Shown: in pieces, positions 55,027 to 63,741 of the stretch
How positions within the stretch are numbered: the first letter of the stretch is position 1
Layout: the number at the start of each line of letters is the position of its first letter
Assembly: GCF_946476835.1 (NCBI RefSeq)
Contig: NZ_CAMKWA010000002.1
Span: 124,001 to 188,000, forward strand
Reading direction: 5' to 3'
DNA length: 64,000 nucleotides
From: an uncultured Neokomagataea sp.
GTDB lineage: Bacteria > Pseudomonadota > Alphaproteobacteria > Acetobacterales > Acetobacteraceae
Position numbers and translations under genes: made by a program
Notes under the pieces: generated by a model
What the model was told of the DNA's origin: nothing
Databases searched by the model: none
What the model saw: only the letters and a program-made list of their open reading frames with translations

Positions 55027-57771
55027 ATGCCCGAACGCGCACCCGCAACATCGCCTCTGCATCGCCTCAACAAAGTACGCCGCCACACGGCACGCATACT
55101 TTGGCTGGAGCGCGCGTTCCCACATCTGGCCTACCCGACTGCACTCATCGGCACTTACGCTCTTGCGTGCTTGTGGCGTATTCCTCAATCTCTTCCAGAC
55201 CTGCTGCATGCAGCCCTTGAACTCACCATCATCGGCCTAGCCATCAAGCTCATATGGCGCGGCCTAAGACATATCCCCCTCGCAACACCTAAAGAGATTG
55301 ATCGCCGTATTGAGCAGGCTTCTGCTCTCTCGCATCAACCGCTCCTGACGCTACAAGATAGCCCTGCTGGCACACAGTACTCAGCCGCAGAGGAAACCCT
55401 TTGGACACAACACGTCCAGCGTACCGTCGCAGGTATCGGCCCACTCCGCAGTGGCTGGCCGGTACTCACGGCACACCCACGCGCTAAATGGGGCACTCTT
55501 GGCCTAGCCAGTCTCTTGCTTCTCAGTCTGGCCACATCCGGCACACATGCTCCATCACGCCTCTGGGCGGGGTGGATACCGGGGCAAGATGATGTCGATA
55601 CACCTTTACCCACGCTACAAGCATGGATTGATCTACCCGCTTATGCACCCGGTGCGCCGCTCTTCCTCACAACTAACCAAGCCCCTTCAGCCCCTCTAGC
55701 AGAAGGGGCAACTCTTACCGCTGTTGTGAGTAGCGCTGAAGGAACACCACACATACATGGCGCGCTTCTCACAAGCTTGCAAAAGCTGGATGCACATAGC
55801 TGGCGCCTCCAAGTGTCCCTGACAAAAACTCATCCCCTACGCCTCACCGTCAGAGGGCGTACCATCAGCACCTGGCCAATCACAATTGCCCCCAACCCAG
55901 CGCCCAAAGTGCTCTGGAACGGCAAGCCCGGCCCTTCTCATGACCCTGCATCCAACACACCCTCATGGCGTACCGCTTTACCGTGGAGCGTAGAGCAACC
56001 CTATGGCGTAAAATCACTTGAAGCCACGATCAGCGCTCCGAACGGACATGGCCCGACCCGCCATGTTCATATCCCGCTGAACCGCCACCCCCTCTCGGCC
56101 AAAGGCATTGCCCAGCCTGACCTCTCCGATGATCCCCTCGCCGGGACGGACGTCGTCGGCACACTGCATGCCGTCAGCGTCTCTGGCAAAATGGGCCAGA
56201 GTGAGACATTGCATTTCCGCCTTGGCTCACGTCACTTCACAGACCCGCTCGCACGCGCCATTACGGCCCTACGTGTGCGCCTCCTTTTACAGCAAGAAAC
56301 CCCACAAGACGCGGCACAAGAACTTCTGTTGCTCACCGAAGCCACCAAAGTTCGACCGCTCCTCAGCACACTGACACTTCTCGCAACGCGCGTGCCCACA
56401 GACACTGCCACTAACCCTGCAGACCTCACCCCCGTCACCGAAGCTCTGTGGAATTTTGCTCTGTACCTTGAAGACCTAAAAACCTCAGACCCCGCCACAG
56501 CAGATGCCGCCGCAGCCGTATGCGCTGCCGAAACCGCCGTACGCCAGCATATCGAAGACATGGCTGAGCACGACAGCGACAATGCTAGTCTCGTAGAGCA
56601 ACAAAAGCTCCATGACCTGACGGAAACCTTAAAACAAGCACTTGCCCACCGCTTAGCACTTCTCTTCCAACATGCAGCCCAAAGCGGCATCATCATGCCC
56701 AGTTCTGGCGCAAACGAGCATGATCCGTTCTCCGGTCCGATGGAACAACTACGCTCCCAAGCGACACAGGGCCAAACCGAAAGCGCCCTCCAAACCTTAC
56801 AAGACATGGAGGACATGGCGGAGCATATGCGCCAAGCGGGTCCGCAAGACATGCAAGCCCTCGCCCATTCCATGCAGGCACAAGAAGAGGCTCGCATGGA
56901 ACGCTCCGCTTTACGTGACCTCATCCGCCGAGAAACAGAACTACTCGACCACGCACAACTTCGCCTCTCAGCGGCGCGCAAAGCAGCACAACCTATGGAT
57001 GATGATGCTCAGCCTGATGTCAGCCAAATGTCGACCGATGATTTGCTAAAGCAATTGGGAATGCAGTCAGCACCGACACATACACCAGCCCAGTCAACAC
57101 CACAGGCACCGCTGGATGAAACGACCGTGCGCGAACAAGCACCACAACGCCGTGACGATCACGCCCTTCAACGTGCCCTCACACAACTCGATACCGTCAT
57201 TGCACAGCGTACCCAGAGCAATACAGGCAAAAAGGTCGACGCGTTCGACAAAGCGAAAACAGACATGATCGCCGCACGACATGCCCTCGCAGAGCGGCAT
57301 GATCCTGAAGCGGCCATCGCGGAACAAAAAGTGTTGGATGACCTCAAACAGGCCAACCAACAAATGCAAAAGAACCAAAAATCATCATCAGGCCAAGGTC
57401 AGGGTAGCCTCAGCTTCATTCCCCCTGCCGGCCAAAACCCCGGCCAGTCCTCCAGCAATCATGGTGCCTCCCAGTCACAAAACGGCGACCAAAACAGCCC
57501 GTCCGATAATGACAACGATGATGATGACGACGATTCCAACAGCGCATCTTCCCCACATAATGGGAAGGGCGGCACACCATCAGATAAAGACCCCCTAGGC
57601 CGTGACATGGGCGAAGGTCATAACGGGCAAGATAATGATGCCCATATCCCAGACCAAAACACCCGTGATCGTGCCCGAGATATTGAGCGCGAACTACGCC
57701 GCCGCGCGGCAGATCGTACCCGCCCACAAAGCGAACTCGACTACCTGCAACGCCTCCTAAAATCATTTTAG
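55027..57771 (+). CDS. TIGR02302 family (DUF4175) membrane-anchored protein
   Basis: 914 residues. Two membrane segments lie near the N-terminus (around 35-80) and a third near 158-175; the rest is probably periplasmic. A middle section is beta-rich (WIDLPAYAPGAPLFL...). A long helical, Gln/Ala-rich part follows (about 500-780), then a low-complexity run of Asn, Ser and eight or so Asp residues (about 800-850), then a basic helical end. The family follows lysA in many alphaproteobacteria, and its function is not known. It is probably co-transcribed with lysA. Confidence 0.85.
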   Translation: MPERAPATSPLHRLNKVRRHTARILWLERAFPHLAYPTALIGTYALACLWRIPQSLPDLLHAALELTIIGLAIKLIWRGLRHIPLATPKEIDRRIEQASALSHQPLLTLQDSPAGTQYSAAEETLWTQHVQRTVAGIGPLRSGWPVLTAHPRAKWGTLGLASLLLLSLATSGTHAPSRLWAGWIPGQDDVDTPLPTLQAWIDLPAYAPGAPLFLTTNQAPSAPLAEGATLTAVVSSAEGTPHIHGALLTSLQKLDAHSWRLQVSLTKTHPLRLTVRGRTISTWPITIAPNPAPKVLWNGKPGPSHDPASNTPSWRTALPWSVEQPYGVKSLEATISAPNGHGPTRHVHIPLNRHPLSAKGIAQPDLSDDPLAGTDVVGTLHAVSVSGKMGQSETLHFRLGSRHFTDPLARAITALRVRLLLQQETPQDAAQELLLLTEATKVRPLLSTLTLLATRVPTDTATNPADLTPVTEALWNFALYLEDLKTSDPATADAAAAVCAAETAVRQHIEDMAEHDSDNASLVEQQKLHDLTETLKQALAHRLALLFQHAAQSGIIMPSSGANEHDPFSGPMEQLRSQATQGQTESALQTLQDMEDMAEHMRQAGPQDMQALAHSMQAQEEARMERSALRDLIRRETELLDHAQLRLSAARKAAQPMDDDAQPDVSQMSTDDLLKQLGMQSAPTHTPAQSTPQAPLDETTVREQAPQRRDDHALQRALTQLDTVIAQRTQSNTGKKVDAFDKAKTDMIAARHALAERHDPEAAIAEQKVLDDLKQANQQMQKNQKSSSGQGQGSLSFIPPAGQNPGQSSSNHGASQSQNGDQNSPSDNDNDDDDDDSNSASSPHNGKGGTPSDKDPLGRDMGEGHNGQDNDAHIPDQNTRDRARDIERELRRRAADRTRPQSELDYLQRLLKSF

Positions 57772-57816
57772 TTCGTCCAGATAGCTCTATTAATAATAGC
57801 TTAAGAAGAATTGTAT

Positions 57817-57843
57817 GCGCCTTCATTGATTTTAATGAGGCGC
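57817..57843 (+). terminator. Hairpin after the TIGR02302 gene
   Basis: A 10-bp stem with one bulged T (gcgccttcatt/aatgaggcgc) lies about 45 nt beyond the stop codon. No T run follows; it may be a weak terminator. Confidence 0.45.
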
Positions 57844-57898
57844 GCTACTCTCATGGGAAAAGTAGTAATATATCAAAAGCACATAAAAACATGCATGC

Positions 57899-58487
57899 TC
57901 AGGCGTATTTGGGCTTACATGCATTAAGCGCTTTTAAGGCCATCTCACCGATCACTTCATCCGTATCATGGATGGAGATATAAAAAATCCTTCCATCATT
58001 TTTATCCAAATCTCAGGCCCCGTCGCCACCACCACTGCCGCATATGGCCATTATGCTCAATTTGGTCCGTATTTTCATAGTCCCAGCTGGAAAATACACA
58101 TGCCGTTCGAATGACAGCCCTCCACCAATCTTTGTTTTGAAAATCTTCGACTACTTTGCTCAAAAGTTGATCAAAAGCTTGGTTACTTTTTACTTTAAGC
58201 GTTTCTCGGTCCTATGGGTGAACCTTTAGATGCTCACTCATATCTTCACTACCCTGCAAAGAACGCCGAAAATTGTATCCAATCCATTGAGCCGTTGCAC
58301 TTGCTCTATCAGAGTATGCAGACCACCCTATGCTGGAAAATGTTTTCCTTCTCGTATTTCTGAACAATTAATTGAATAGAAATGCTTACTTTTCCGCAGA
58401 AGAGCACTTTTCTGGTCATTCAAAAATCCAAACGTCACATTGGATAGGCCCACAATACGACGCAGCGATTATTTCACTACCAGACAT
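57899..58487 (-). pseudogene. Decayed gene of unknown family (three frameshifts, one stop)
   Basis: Joining minus-strand frames gives a coherent product of about 195 residues. It begins at ATG 58487 (MSGSEIIAASYCGPIQCDVW) and runs to a stop at 58418-58416. It resumes one base shifted as DQKSALLRKSKHFYSINCSE down to a stop at 58330-58328, then as IGWSAYSDRASATAQWIGYN to an in-frame TAG at 58214-58212. The same frame goes on through KVVEDFQNKDWWRAVIRTAC and HMRQWWWRRGLRF. After a last shift near 58006 it reads DGRIFYISIHDTDEVIGEMA and ends at 57901-57899. I do not recognise the family. The stretch is more AT-rich than its surroundings, which hints at foreign origin. It fills most of the 792-base gap between TIGR02302 and azlD. 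Confidence 0.7.
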
Positions 58488-58563
58488 AATTGATAAGCCT
58501 TACACATTACTTCCCATTGAAAAATAAGGCTCATCCAATAAGACATTGTACCTTAAGGCCAGC

Positions 58564-58863
58564 CTACGGAAACACTGCCCGTAATAAACCCGTACTCACA
58601 ATACCAATCGCCATAGTTGGCAAAAGGGCCAAGCGCGTTGCTGCAAAAACTGTAATGGCTAAACCCGCCAAATCAGTCACCCGACCAGAGGCAAAGCTCG
58701 GCGCCAAGACAGAAATCAACACACAACCGGGGATAATATCCATCATCGCCGTGGCGCGCGGGGAGAGGCTTTTGCCTCCCAGAAGAAGATAACCACCAAT
58801 ACGTGTCAGATACGTTGTGATACCCATACCAAGAATGGTCAGAGCCGAATCCCAATGAATCAT
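58564..58863 (-). CDS. azlD: Branched-chain amino acid exporter small subunit, AzlD family
   Basis: 99 residues with about three membrane segments (LTILGMGITTYLTRIGGYLLL; IIPGCVLISVLAPSF; AITVFAATRLALLPTMAIG). The pattern matches AzlD/YgaH subunits. The ATG at 58863 overlaps the azlC stop codon (ATGA). It works with AzlC to export branched-chain amino acids or analogues. Confidence 0.9.
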   Translation of the reverse strand: MIHWDSALTILGMGITTYLTRIGGYLLLGGKSLSPRATAMMDIIPGCVLISVLAPSFASGRVTDLAGLAITVFAATRLALLPTMAIGIVSTGLLRAVFP

Positions 58864-59582
58864 CCGACCCTCCGCACAATACACGCGGCTGTCAAAGCAC
58901 CCGCCACAGTTCCCGCAGGCACACACCACGCCCCCGGATATAGCCGATACACCACAACCCCCACCAACAGGCTCACAATCCACGGTATAGACATACGATG
59001 GTCTTTCCACATGCCACGTAAAATCACGAGAAAAACCGCTGGGAACGCCATATCAAACCCATAGCGGGTTAAATCCCCGATTTTCGCCCCCAAATAAGCC
59101 CCCAAAAACGTACTGCCGACCCATGTGCCATACAGGCACCAACCTATGCCGAAATAATATCCAACACTGAATTTTTGGCGTTTTTGCGTGTCGGACAACG
59201 ACAGAGCCCATGTCTCATCACACATCAAAAACAGCCACAAAAGCGCCTTACGCCGGGGCACCTCTTTCAACCAGGGCGCTAAAGCTGCCCCCATCAACAC
59301 ATGGCGGCAATTAATCAATAAGGTCACGCCAATAATCAGCACGACAGGCAAAGGATTCGCCCATAAATTCACCGCCGCGAATTCTGAACCACCACCGTAA
59401 TTCAGGCCTGTCATGAGCGGTACGCTAAACACACTCACTCCCTGCTGAACCGCTTGCCGACCCAACAAAAGACCAAAGGGAATAAACCCAATCATCACCG
59501 GAATAGAGGTACGCATACCCCTTAGAAATTCTGGCCAAAAGCCCCCATCTAGGGCCGAACGTGGTGCGACAGTATCAGACAT
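58860..59582 (-). CDS. azlC: Branched-chain amino acid exporter large subunit, AzlC family
   Basis: About 240 residues from the ATG at 59582, with five to seven membrane segments. Family motifs are FRGMRTSIPVMIGFIPFGLLLG in form, GLNYGGGSEFAAVNLW, INCRHVLMGAALAPWL and MCDETWALSL. With AzlD it forms the LIV-E type exporter. The reading frame extends to 59669 but without a better ribosome binding site. It is divergent from the cupin gene. Confidence 0.9.
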   Translation of the reverse strand: MSDTVAPRSALDGGFWPEFLRGMRTSIPVMIGFIPFGLLLGRQAVQQGVSVFSVPLMTGLNYGGGSEFAAVNLWANPLPVVLIIGVTLLINCRHVLMGAALAPWLKEVPRRKALLWLFLMCDETWALSLSDTQKRQKFSVGYYFGIGWCLYGTWVGSTFLGAYLGAKIGDLTRYGFDMAFPAVFLVILRGMWKDHRMSIPWIVSLLVGVVVYRLYPGAWCVPAGTVAGALTAACIVRRVG

Positions 59583-59673
59583 GCGCGTGTGTATATCGCC
59601 TGCGGACCTTTCAGCAACCAAAACGCACACCACCTCGAAATTCTTACCTTTTTTTTTAATAGAGACCACATAG

Positions 59674-59697
59674 CTCTCATGAGAGGGTGCACACCCT
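59674..59697. promoter_or_regulatory. Two adjoining palindromes between azlC and the cupin gene
   Basis: ctctcatgagag (59674-59685) is a perfect 12-bp palindrome. agggtgcacaccct (59684-59697) has perfect 6-bp arms around a 2-nt centre and overlaps it by two bases. A further ctctc/gagag pair spaced by 6 nt stands at 59722-59737. They lie in the shared promoter region of two divergent units and are candidate operators. Confidence 0.4.
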
Positions 59698-59759
59698 TAC
59701 CACGTACTTTGTTCCATTTTTCTCTCCATGATGAGAGCGCGAGCCAGAAGGGGAATGGC

Positions 59760-60353
59760 ATGCATCGACGTCTCTTTAACGCCATCCTTGCAGGGCTTGG
59801 CCTCTCTCTCAGTGGGCATGTAGCCCGTGCGATTGCTCAAGGCACTCCCGTCAGCACAGAGAGTTTTCTGCTCACAACGAATGGTTGGGTTCCCAATAAC
59901 CAAAAACTCCCCGTCATCGTGTACCGCAACGCTCTCAGCACCAATGCCCCCGACCCCGCCAGTACGTTTGAAGAGCTGTTTCAAACCAATGGCTGGCCCC
60001 CACAATGGCGCAATGGTGTTTATCCTTTCCACCATTACCACACAGAGGGGCATGAGGTTTTGGGCATTTATAATGGATCAGCACAACTCATGATCGGCGG
60101 CCCGTCCGCCCGGAAAATGGACGTCTACGCGGGAGACATTCTGCTGCTCCCAGCAGGTACGGGCCATATGAAAATCTCTGCCGATGATCAGTTCGGTGTT
60201 GTGGGTGCGTATCCACCTGACCAAAGCTTTGACATTGTCCGCAAAGCCCCAAGCAACACACAATTACAACGCCTCACTACACTTCCCTTTCCCACCACAG
60301 ACCCTGTTTGTGGGCAGGATGGCCCTGTTCCACATGACTGGCATTATGGGTGA
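59760..60353 (+). CDS. Exported cupin protein, YjlB-like
   Basis: About 197 residues. The N-terminus (MHRRLFNAILAGLGLSLSGHVARAIAQ) is a signal peptide with a twin-Arg RRxF motif, so Tat export is plausible. The cupin core is FHHYHTEGHEVLGIYNGSAQLMIGG then DVYAGDILLLPAGTGHMKIS; its His and Glu residues would bind a metal ion. AAGGGG lies 6 nt before the ATG. The next gene begins right after its stop codon, so both belong together. Substrate unknown. Confidence 0.82.
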   Translation: MHRRLFNAILAGLGLSLSGHVARAIAQGTPVSTESFLLTTNGWVPNNQKLPVIVYRNALSTNAPDPASTFEELFQTNGWPPQWRNGVYPFHHYHTEGHEVLGIYNGSAQLMIGGPSARKMDVYAGDILLLPAGTGHMKISADDQFGVVGAYPPDQSFDIVRKAPSNTQLQRLTTLPFPTTDPVCGQDGPVPHDWHYG

Positions 60354-61082
60354 ATGACCATGCTGAAACGTCGTACCATCCTACGCAACGCTCTCCTTTG
60401 TGCCGTGATGGGTACTGCCGTCGCCACACTGCCAAGACACGCTCAAGCAGCAGCCCCCTCTCTGAAAATTGGCATCATTGGCGCTGGTGACGTTGCTCAG
60501 ACTCTTGGGGGCTTACTCATCAAAGCGGGGCATCCCGTCATGCTTTCCGCCCGCAATGTCCAAGAGGCACAATCCGCTGCGGCAGAACTCGGTACACTCG
60601 CCTCAGCCGGCACTCCCAACGACGCCGCCAATTTTGGTGACGTTGTGATTCTTGCTGTACCGTATAAAGCCATGCCTTCCGTCGGCCATGCACTCGCGCC
60701 ACTTCTGCATGGCAAAACGATTATTGATGCGACGAACGCCTATTGGTTCCGCGATGGTAACTTAGCTCGACAAGCCAATACACAAGGCATTGGCCTATTG
60801 AGCCAAAGCTATTTTCCCGGCGCGTCTTTAGTACGTGCCTTTAACTCCATCGATATGGCTGTTTTACGCTCAGAGGCCTTCCGTTCAGCTCCACGGCTCG
60901 CCGTACCCATCGCGGGCGATAATGCTATTGCTGTTCAAACCGTCCAAAATCTCGCTACACAAATGGGGTTTGATTCTGTCCTTACAGGCAACCTCGCTTC
61001 CGCGACCTTATTCCAATCTGGTCACCCCGGCTTTGAAGTCAAAGAAGACACGAACGGCCTAAAGCGTGCACTGGGTCTTTGA
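60354..61082 (+). CDS. Exported NAD(P)-binding oxidoreductase, F420-reductase-like
   Basis: 242 residues. A hydrophobic signal peptide with LKRRTILRN (twin Arg) and AQAA cleavage site precedes a Rossmann domain (KIGIIGAGDVAQTLGGLLIKAGHPVMLSARN), then DVVILAVPYKAMP and FNSIDMAVL. The family reduces F420 or flavin-like carriers with NADPH, normally in the cytosol. Tat export would explain how a cofactor-binding protein reaches the periplasm already folded. Its ATG follows the cupin stop codon with no gap. Reaction here is unknown. Confidence 0.8.
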   Translation: MTMLKRRTILRNALLCAVMGTAVATLPRHAQAAAPSLKIGIIGAGDVAQTLGGLLIKAGHPVMLSARNVQEAQSAAAELGTLASAGTPNDAANFGDVVILAVPYKAMPSVGHALAPLLHGKTIIDATNAYWFRDGNLARQANTQGIGLLSQSYFPGASLVRAFNSIDMAVLRSEAFRSAPRLAVPIAGDNAIAVQTVQNLATQMGFDSVLTGNLASATLFQSGHPGFEVKEDTNGLKRALGL

Positions 61083-61275
61083 GACCAGAACCGCATCGTA
61101 ATATTAATCAGCAACTTACGGCACATCATACTCAATACGCGCCCACCTCCCTTTCTCAGAAAGGAAAAATGTACACTCTCCAATCTGCACTCTTAGCCTC
61201 ATCAAAACACACACAACCGACAAGACAACGCACCACCTCTATTCGCATGCTTCAAAATCATGCACTCTCATCATC

Positions 61276-62157
61276 ATGCGCTTATTCCCCACCCTCGCAG
61301 CCTTACTGCTTTCGAGTGTTGTCGCCCATGCGGCAGCACAAAGCCCTACGGACATCATTGCCCATGCTCCACAAAGCGCATGGCGAACGGTCCCGCCGGA
61401 GCAACTCTTGCTCATGACCCTGGGGAGTGGTCGGCACGTCATCATTGTCCTTGCCCCTGATTTCGCGCCAACACATGTTGCAAATATTCTTGAATTGACA
61501 CGAACCCACGCATGGGACGCAGGCGCTATCATCCGCGTACAAGAAAATTATGTCGTGCAGTGGCGCGTACATAACGAACAGACACCCCCACCCCAGCACT
61601 TTGTGACACAGCCCCCAGCAGAATATGACCGCCCCCTTACGGGCCTCTCATTTCATCCTCTTACAACACCAGACCCCTACGCCCCACAAGCAGGCTTTGC
61701 CTCCGAATGGGCCATAGGAACGGACGGAATACGCGCTTGGCCCGCCCAATGCTACGGCACCATAGGCGTGGCACGAAGCATGCCGCCCGACACAGGCGAC
61801 GGACGCGAGCTTTACGTCGTCAACGGTGAAGCCCCACGCCAACTTGACCGAAACCTCGCCGTGGTTGGGCGCGTCCTCACAGGAATGGAAAATTTGAATG
61901 CATTACCACGAGGCACTGGCCCTTTAGGCTTTTACACAAAGCCCAACCAGAACATGCCGATCAAAAACATAGAGCTTGTCACAGACTTAGCACCAGAAAA
62001 ACGCCCACACATACAAATCATGCGAACAGACAGCACTGCTTTCAATGACTATCTTGCCGCACGTGCCGCACGGACAGATGCATTTTTTGTCCATGCGGCA
62101 CATGGAGTCGCGTTATGTAATGTTCCCATTCCATCACGAGAAATCACAACGCCATAA
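61276..62157 (+). CDS. Periplasmic peptidyl-prolyl isomerase, cyclophilin-like
   Basis: 293 residues. A Sec signal peptide ([22 protein letters not shown]) starts it. A diverged cyclophilin fold follows: [43 protein letters not shown] matches the start of the cyclophilin barrel, and [49 protein letters not shown] its end. Catalytic Arg and Phe positions differ from classic cyclophilins, so activity is uncertain. It would help fold envelope proteins. Confidence 0.85.
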   Translation: MRLFPTLAALLLSSVVAHAAAQSPTDIIAHAPQSAWRTVPPEQLLLMTLGSGRHVIIVLAPDFAPTHVANILELTRTHAWDAGAIIRVQENYVVQWRVHNEQTPPPQHFVTQPPAEYDRPLTGLSFHPLTTPDPYAPQAGFASEWAIGTDGIRAWPAQCYGTIGVARSMPPDTGDGRELYVVNGEAPRQLDRNLAVVGRVLTGMENLNALPRGTGPLGFYTKPNQNMPIKNIELVTDLAPEKRPHIQIMRTDSTAFNDYLAARAARTDAFFVHAAHGVALCNVPIPSREITTP

Positions 62158-62202
62158 AACGGGGTCGCCACAGAAAAAGCCGTTTTAAAAATACCATCCA
62201 AA

Positions 62203-62230
62203 CTCATGCCATTTCAACAAATGGCATGAG
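62203..62230. terminator. Hairpin between the PPIase and ppx genes
   Basis: A perfect 12-bp stem (ctcatgccattt/aaatggcatgag) with a CAAC loop lies between two convergent genes. T tracts are short on both sides. Confidence 0.7.
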
Positions 62231-62243
62231 CGCAATCAACTTC

Positions 62244-63722
62244 TTATTCTTCCCGCATTTCTGCATTCAGCCCCATAATATGGGCCAGACGCTCTAATCG
62301 ACGCCGAACATTGCTGCCCGCTGCCCGGACAGAACGTGCACCGAGGATAAGAACCAGCGTCTCTTCCTCCACAAGAATACGACATTCTTCCAGCAATACC
62401 GTCGTACCAGCACACAACGCATAAGCCAGACGCAACACCTGCCCTAAGCGGGTCGCACGTTCAATCTCCGTGCGTGACAGCAAATAGCGAGATGGCTCGA
62501 TCAAGGCCGAATCTGTTGCTGCCTCATAACGCACAGCAAGCGTTAAGCCGATAAACGCCCGTGCGCTATGCTCAAACCCAACACCATAACAGTGCATCAC
62601 ACGCTGATACGTTTGTTCAGCACGGTACTCCGGATGGTCATACGACCCGATATCCGACAGCGTACACGCCAATGTCCGCAAACGTTTCTGCGCTGGGGTT
62701 TCACTGGGGAATAATGCGGCCGTCCACCCCACCAACTCTTGCGACAAAGCAGGGTTACGCGCCAACCGCCCTGCCATTTCATCCGCAAGTGCCGTCATCG
62801 GATCATCCGCTGCAACAGATGATGCAACGTGCTTCATATACCAGCCTTCACGCAGGCCATCGATGCTGAATACAACCTTAGATGGACGCACACGCTCCAT
62901 CAGGCTCCGCAAAACAGTCGCAGCAAATGGCGCATCCGCCAAACGTTTACGCGGCGTGTTCGGCAATTTTTCAAGTGTGCGCCGTGGTGCATCCACAACC
63001 CAATCCACCATCTCCCGGCATTCGCCTTCGGACAATGTAAAGAGATGAACGAGACTCAATGGATAACGCGTCCGCGCTATCTGCAAGCGTGCCAAAGCAC
63101 GGAAAGCACCACCCACCAGATAAAGAGGCCGCCCGGTCATCCCCGGCAGCCAGTTCACCTCTGCGAGCATTTCATCCGCAATTTCACGCGCACGCTCCAC
63201 ACTACCCTGCGCCCGGTCTTGCAACCGAATAACGCCGAGCTTTGTCGTCACCGCTTCATGATACTGACTATCTGCCACATGGATCAGTTCCAAAGAACCA
63301 CCGCCGATATCCGCTACCAAGCCATTGGCCGTTGGCAGCGAACACAGCACACCACGAGCAGCATAATCTGCCTCCTCAGTGCCTTCGAGAACGCGAATGG
63401 TCACACCCGGCATACGCGCACGAATAGCCGAGACAAAATCCGGACCATTGCTCGCATCACGTACAGCCGCCGTGGCCACCACCTCAAACGGCTCCGCACC
63501 CATAGCCCGCGCCACAGTATGGAACCGCCCAAGTACGTCCATAGCAAGAGCGACGCCCTCTTCATTAAGGCGGCCACTCGCGTCCAGTCCGCGACCAAGC
63601 TTAAGCGTAACTTTCTCGTTGAAAATAGGCAGTGGATTACGCACCACACCTTCAAAAACAACAAGACGAACCGAGTTCGAACCGAGGTCAACAATCGCTG
63701 AACGCTGAGTGAAAGGAGGCAT
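62244..63722 (-). CDS. ppx: Exopolyphosphatase, Ppx/GppA family
   Basis: 492 residues. The N-terminal ASKHA fold has SAIVDLGSNSVRLVVFEG and, later, LVADIGGGSLELIHV (phosphate-binding loops), and VLEGTEEADYAARGV. A C-terminal HD-like helical part follows. It releases phosphate from the ends of polyphosphate; action on pppGpp is possible, as the two activities are hard to separate by sequence. It lies 19 nt after ppk on the same strand, the usual pairing. Confidence 0.93.
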   Translation of the reverse strand: MPPFTQRSAIVDLGSNSVRLVVFEGVVRNPLPIFNEKVTLKLGRGLDASGRLNEEGVALAMDVLGRFHTVARAMGAEPFEVVATAAVRDASNGPDFVSAIRARMPGVTIRVLEGTEEADYAARGVLCSLPTANGLVADIGGGSLELIHVADSQYHEAVTTKLGVIRLQDRAQGSVERAREIADEMLAEVNWLPGMTGRPLYLVGGAFRALARLQIARTRYPLSLVHLFTLSEGECREMVDWVVDAPRRTLEKLPNTPRKRLADAPFAATVLRSLMERVRPSKVVFSIDGLREGWYMKHVASSVAADDPMTALADEMAGRLARNPALSQELVGWTAALFPSETPAQKRLRTLACTLSDIGSYDHPEYRAEQTYQRVMHCYGVGFEHSARAFIGLTLAVRYEAATDSALIEPSRYLLSRTEIERATRLGQVLRLAYALCAGTTVLLEECRILVEEETLVLILGARSVRAAGSNVRRRLERLAHIMGLNAEMREE

Positions 63723-63741
63723 TATCGTCAGTCTTTACAGT

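Noticed and set aside
56232..56981. Minus-strand frame of 249 codons inside the TIGR02302 gene
   Set aside because: Arg/Ser/Cys-rich shadow of the Gln/Ala-rich helix region on the other strand.
58044..58229. 61-codon plus-strand frame in the 57.8-58.5 kb gap
   Set aside because: It lies antisense to the much more convincing decayed minus-strand gene and has no ribosome binding site.
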